The notes beneath the pieces were generated by a model. It had not been told where the DNA came from. It did no database searches and saw nothing but the letters and a program-made list of their open reading frames with translations. The position numbers and the translations under genes are program-made. Shown here piece after piece: positions 5,254-9,440 of a stretch of 9,440 nt of DNA. This stretch comes from Silvimonas sp. JCM 19000. Lineage in GTDB: Bacteria > Pseudomonadota > Gammaproteobacteria > Burkholderiales > Chitinibacteraceae. Every line of letters begins with the position of its first letter. Positions within the stretch are counted from its first letter, which is position 1. Location of the stretch: NCBI GenBank assembly GCA_001313065.1, contig BBFD01000157.1, positions 1 to 9,440 of the forward strand, given 5' to 3'.

Positions 5254-8200
5254 ATGACTGCGTTTCGCTCCGTTCTTTTACTGTGTCTGTCCGCGTTGAC
5301 GACTTACGCCCACGCTGTTTCGATCAGCACGTTCTCGCCGCAGAACGAAGTGCGTGAGGTGCAGCAAGTCCGCGCCACCTTCTCCGCGCCGATGCTGCGC
5401 ATGGGCACGGTCAATGCCCCGGCGCCTTTCAGCGTCAGTTGCCCGCAGCAAGGCGACGCCCACTGGATTGATGATCGTAGCTGGGTGATGGACTTTCCCA
5501 AGGGCATACCGGCGGCCACCCGCTGCACCTTTACGGTTGGCAAGAATCTGAAGGCACTGGATGGGGGCGCTTATACCGGTCCGGCCAGCTACAGCTTTAG
5601 CACTGGCCCGCTGGCGGTCGAAGAAGCGCAGCCCTATGAGGGTGATCAGTCGATGAAGATCAGCCTTTATCTTGCGCATGAACGGGGTGGTGCATGGCCC
5701 GGTGCCGATGTTTTGCCAGGTGGAAGATGCCCCCGAACGCATCCCCACGCGCCGCCTGAGTGAGGCCGACAAGGCCACGCTGATCAAACATCTGGCTGGG
5801 AGAAACAAGCCAGCACAGTCGAAGCAGTGCAATGCGCGCGGCGCCTGCCTGCTGGCAAATCGGTCAAGCTGGTGCTGACCCGTCCTGGCAGCGCCGAGAC
5901 CCAGACGCTGCAATTCCAGGTGCGGGAGGAGTTCAGCGCCAGCTTCAGCTGTGAACGCCAGGCCGCCAAGCGCCGTGTATTCCGCTGCGGCCGGTTACGC
6001 TGTCGTTCACCGGCGATGTGCCGCGCAAGCTGGCCGAGCAGATTCGCCTGCAGACACCCGAGGGTGAGCGCAAGCCCGATCTGCAGCGCGAAACCGGCCC
6101 CACCGTGCGCTCGATCCAGTTTGCCCCGCCGTTTGCCGAGAATGCCGAGCCCGGCATCACCCTACCCAAAGACTTTGTGGACGACAGCGGCCGCCCGCTG
6201 GTTAACGCCAATGCGTTTCCACTCAAATTCCGCACCGGCACCGCACCTCCGCTGGCCAAGTTCACTGCCGCACCGTTCGGCATTCTTGAACTCAATGCCG
6301 ACCCGAACATCGCCGTCACCCTGCGTGATGTTGAAGCCAATCTGGGCGTCAAGCAGGTCCAGGTCAGCGCCGATAGCCTGACCGTGCAAGATGACCGCGC
6401 CATGATGACCTGGCTGGCGAAGGTGCAGGCTTATCACGAAAGCTACGTCGGCAAGACCGAAACCCGCCGCCTGAGCCTGTTGGCGCATGAAGCGGGCGTT
6501 AAGCGCGCCGACATTCCCGCTGCGCCCGACAAAGCCGGCAAATGGCCGTTCTCGGTGGTGGGCATTCCGGCCAAAGAAGCCGGCCTGCATGTGGTGGAAA
6601 TCCAGTCGAAGATGCTCGGCAGCGCCTTGCTGGGCGCCAACAAGCCGATGTATGTCCGCACCGCCATGCTGGTCACCAATATGGGCGTGCACTTCAAACG
6701 CGGCCGCGACAATGCCGCCGTCTGGGTGACCACGCTGGACCAGGCCAAGCCGGTGCCGGGCGCGGATGTGCGCGTGTATGACTGCGCGCAGCAACAATTA
6801 TGGGAAGGCAAAACCGACGCCAACGGCATCGCGCAGATAGACCACGCCCTGCCAGAAATGCGCTATTGCAACGGCGAACCAGCGCTCAACGGCTTGTTTA
6901 TCACCGCGCGCAAACAGGATGCGCAGGGCCGTAACGATGTGTCGTTTGTGCGCTCGGCTTGGGATGAAGGCATCGAGCGTGGCGCTTTGCCGTGCCGACA
7001 GACACCAGCACACGCCCGAATATCATCGGCCACACCATTTTTTGACCGCACGCTGTTCCGCGCGGGCGAAACCGTGTCGATGAAGCACCTGATCCGCGTG
7101 CAGACGCGCCAGGGCTTTGCCATGCTCAAGAACAACCAGTTGCCGGATGATCTGGTGATTACCCACGACGGCAGCGGCCAGGAATTCCACCAGCCGCTGC
7201 AATGGCGTGCTGGCCGTTATGCTGAATCAACTTTTGCGCTACCGAAGAGCGCCAAGCTGGGTACATATAGCTTGCGCATGGTGCGCAAAGGCACGCGCCA
7301 GGGCGGCGATCGCGGCGAGCACAGTATCGAACGCGATGGCATTACGCTGGATGCGGGCAGCTTCCGCGTCGAAGAATTCCGGTTGCCGGTGATGCGGGGC
7401 CAGCTCAGCGTCGCGCCCGCTGCAACGATTGCGCCAAGGCGGTACCGGTGGCGCTGTCGATGTCGTATGGCAGCGGTGGCCCGGCCAAAGGCTTGCCGGT
7501 GCAGGTCAGCGGCATGCTTAACGAACATTACGATCGCGTGAGCGGCTACGACGGCTTTGCCTTTGGCGCGCCCGAATCGCGGCGCGGCGAAACCCAGCGG
7601 TCTCTCAATGGCAAGGTGGTACTGGATAAAACGCCGCTGACGCTGGACGCCAACGGCAATGGCAAAACCAGCGTCGCCAACATGCCCGCGCTCGACCGGC
7701 CCTATGATCTGGTACTCGAAGCCACTTACGCCGACCCCAATGGTGAAGTGCAAACCCTGTCACGCACCGTGCCGCTGTATCCCGGCGCGCTCAAGGTGGG
7801 GCTGGCGGTTGATCGCTGGATGGCGGTAGCGGGCAAATCGGTCGGCGTTAAAGCGGTGGTGCTGGATAACGAGGGCAAGCCGCAGGCGGGCCAGAAAGTC
7901 AGCATCCACGCCACGCAGCATGATTACGAATCCAGTCGCAAACGTCTGGTGGGCGGCTTTTACGCCTATGACCATCAGGAAACCAGCAAAGACCTGGCGA
8001 AGTCTGTAGCGATACCTCGGATGCGCACGGCATGGTGTTCTGCGATGTCACGCTCAAGCAAGAGGGCAGCATCGAGCTGGTGGCCGAAGTCAAAGACAAG
8101 GCGGGCCACGTCGCGCAGGGCGCGCAAAGCATGTGGGTGACCAACCAGAACGAAATCTGGTTTGACGTCGACAACAACGACCGCATCGATATCCTGCCGG

Positions 8201-9440
8201 AAAAAAACCAGCTATCAGCCGGGCGAAACCGCGCGCCTGCAAGTGCGCATGCCGTTCCGCAAAGCCACCGCCTGGTTGGCTATCGAGCGCGAAGGCATTA
8301 TCGAAAACCGTGTGGTGCAACTGAGCGGCAAAAAAAACCCGACCATCGACGTCAAGATCAGCCAGGACTGGGCGCCTAACGTCTATGTCTCGGTGCTGGC
8401 CGTGCGCGGTCGCGTGCGCGAAGTACCGTGGTATTCCTTCTTTACCTGGGGTTGGCGCACGCCGATGGACTGGTGGGATGCCTATTGGCATGAGGGCCGC
8501 GACTATCAAGCGCCCACCGCCACCGTCGATTTATCGCGCCCGGCCTTCAAGTTTGGCGTGGCCGAACTGACCGTGGGCACCGCGGCGCACCAGCTAAAAG
8601 TCAGTGTGAGCGCCGACAAAGCCATTTATTCGATCCGCAAAACCGCGCAAGTCAAAGTGCAGGTCAAATTGCCGAATGGCCAACCGGCGCCTGTTGGCAC
8701 CGAAGTTGCCTTTGCGGCCGTGGATGAAGCCCTGCTGGAATTGCAGCCCAATAACAGCTGGGATTTGCTCGGCGCAATGTTGCAACGACGCAGCTACGGC
8801 ATCGAGACCGCCACCGCGCAATTGCAGGTGGTGGGCAAGCGCCACTTTGGCCGCAAATCGTTGGCCCCGGGCGGCGGCGGCGGCTTTGCCCCGACGCGCG
8901 AACTGCTGGATACGTTGCTGCTGTGGCAAGCGCATGTGGTGCTCGACGCCAATGGCAGTGCCACGCTCAGCGTGCCGCTGAACGACGCGCTGACGCGCTT
9001 CAAGCTGGTGGCCGTGGCCGATAGCGGCACCAGCCTGTTTGGCAGCGGCAGCACCTCGATTACCGTGACGCAGGATGTGCAAATCACCTCCGGCATTCCG
9101 CCGCTGGCGCGCAACGGCGACCAGATTGCCGCAGGCATCAATCTGCGCAACGGCTCCGGCCGCGCCATGAAGCTGGAAGTGAGCGCCCAAGCGGCCGGGC
9201 TAGGCGAGCTGTCCAAACAAACAATCAGCCTGCCCGCAGGCGAAGCACGTGAAGTCAGTTGGCCCGTTACGCTGCCGCAAGGGATCAACAAGCTGGCGTG
9301 GACCTTTGCCGCGCGTGAAGTGGGTGGCGAGCAGGCGGCGGATAAACTGGCGATCACGCAGGACATCGAGCCCGCAATCCCGGTGACGGTGCAACAAGCC
9401 ACGCTGCGCCAGTTGCAAGGCCCGGTCAGCATCCCGGTGG
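5254..9440 (+). CDS. Secreted alpha-2-macroglobulin family protein, N-terminal about 1,400 residues (partial; nine apparent indels)
   Basis: Bacterial alpha-2-macroglobulins are periplasmic protease traps, often encoded beside the peptidoglycan synthase PbpC. A signal peptide is clear: MTAFRSVLLLCLSALTTYAHA, with AHA as the likely signal peptidase I site and no lipobox cysteine. Later landmarks are QVEDAPERIP (near residue 150), FDRTLFRAGETVSMKHLIR (MG2-like, near 600), EKTSYQPGETARL (near 990), a Trp-rich segment near 1060, a Gly5 stretch near 1210, then TRELLDTLLLW, PLNDALTRFKLVAVADSG and SGIPPLARNGD, typical of the A2M domain. The window ends before the expected thioester (C-x-E-Q) region. 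Repairs: one base missing near 5649 (approximate), and at 5663, 5794, 5973, 6980, 7422 and 7996; one T too many in 7038-7043; one A too many in 8201-8207. From 8208 the frame is open to the end. Many Cys residues fit an oxidising compartment. The ATG at 5254 has no good ribosome binding site. Confidence 0.9.

Noticed and set aside
8330..8337. Run of eight As in the macroglobulin as a further frame break
   Set aside because: The frame continues correctly across it (SGKKNPTIDVK). It might contain a surplus of three bases, but nothing in the frame demands a change.

Overview
The window reads as a chromosomal housekeeping segment of a GC-rich Betaproteobacterium. I favour Neisseriales because metK is divergent from lipid A acyltransferase genes and because the proteins have that flavour; this placement is inference, not a search result. 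Product calls rest on motifs and family length seen in the translations.

Layout. Positions 1-94 hold the last residues of an outer-membrane beta-barrel protein (+). A bidirectional intrinsic terminator (about 111-147) separates it from metK (S-adenosylmethionine synthetase, minus strand, 169-1336). An 81-bp divergent intergenic region leads to two tandem LpxL/HtrB-family lipid A acyltransferase genes (1418-2285 and 2282-3155) that probably overlap by ATGA. The roughly 480 bases from 3156 to 3638 hold no intact gene. They carry two REPIN-like palindromic elements, a duplicated 3' end of the second acyltransferase gene (47 codons plus stop), and a G-run cluster that fits a G-quadruplex. An RluF-like 23S rRNA pseudouridine synthase (3639-4399) and a TlyA-type rRNA 2'-O-methyltransferase (4405-5151) follow, 5 bp apart, as a likely rRNA-modification pair. 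From 5254 to the window end runs a secreted alpha-2-macroglobulin-family protein, cut off before its thioester region.

Most important caveat. Four regions (metK, both acyltransferases, the pseudouridine synthase and the macroglobulin) are split by about 19 small indels. Each can be repaired by one base (two in one case) so that the conserved family sequence reads straight through. All 6 insertions lie in A or T runs; 12 of 13 deletions lie in short G or C contexts. Metabolically central metK is hit twice. This points to sequencing or assembly error rather than decay, so I annotate these genes as full-length CDS and list the repair sites. tlyA is the only long gene with no indel.

Functional theme. 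The acyltransferases and the macroglobulin concern the envelope (lipid A maturation, periplasmic defence), rluF and tlyA concern ribosome maturation, and MetK supplies the SAM that TlyA uses. I see no convincing new defence or mobile system. The most unusual structure is the 270-bp tandem duplication of a gene end plus a REPIN at 3011-3560.
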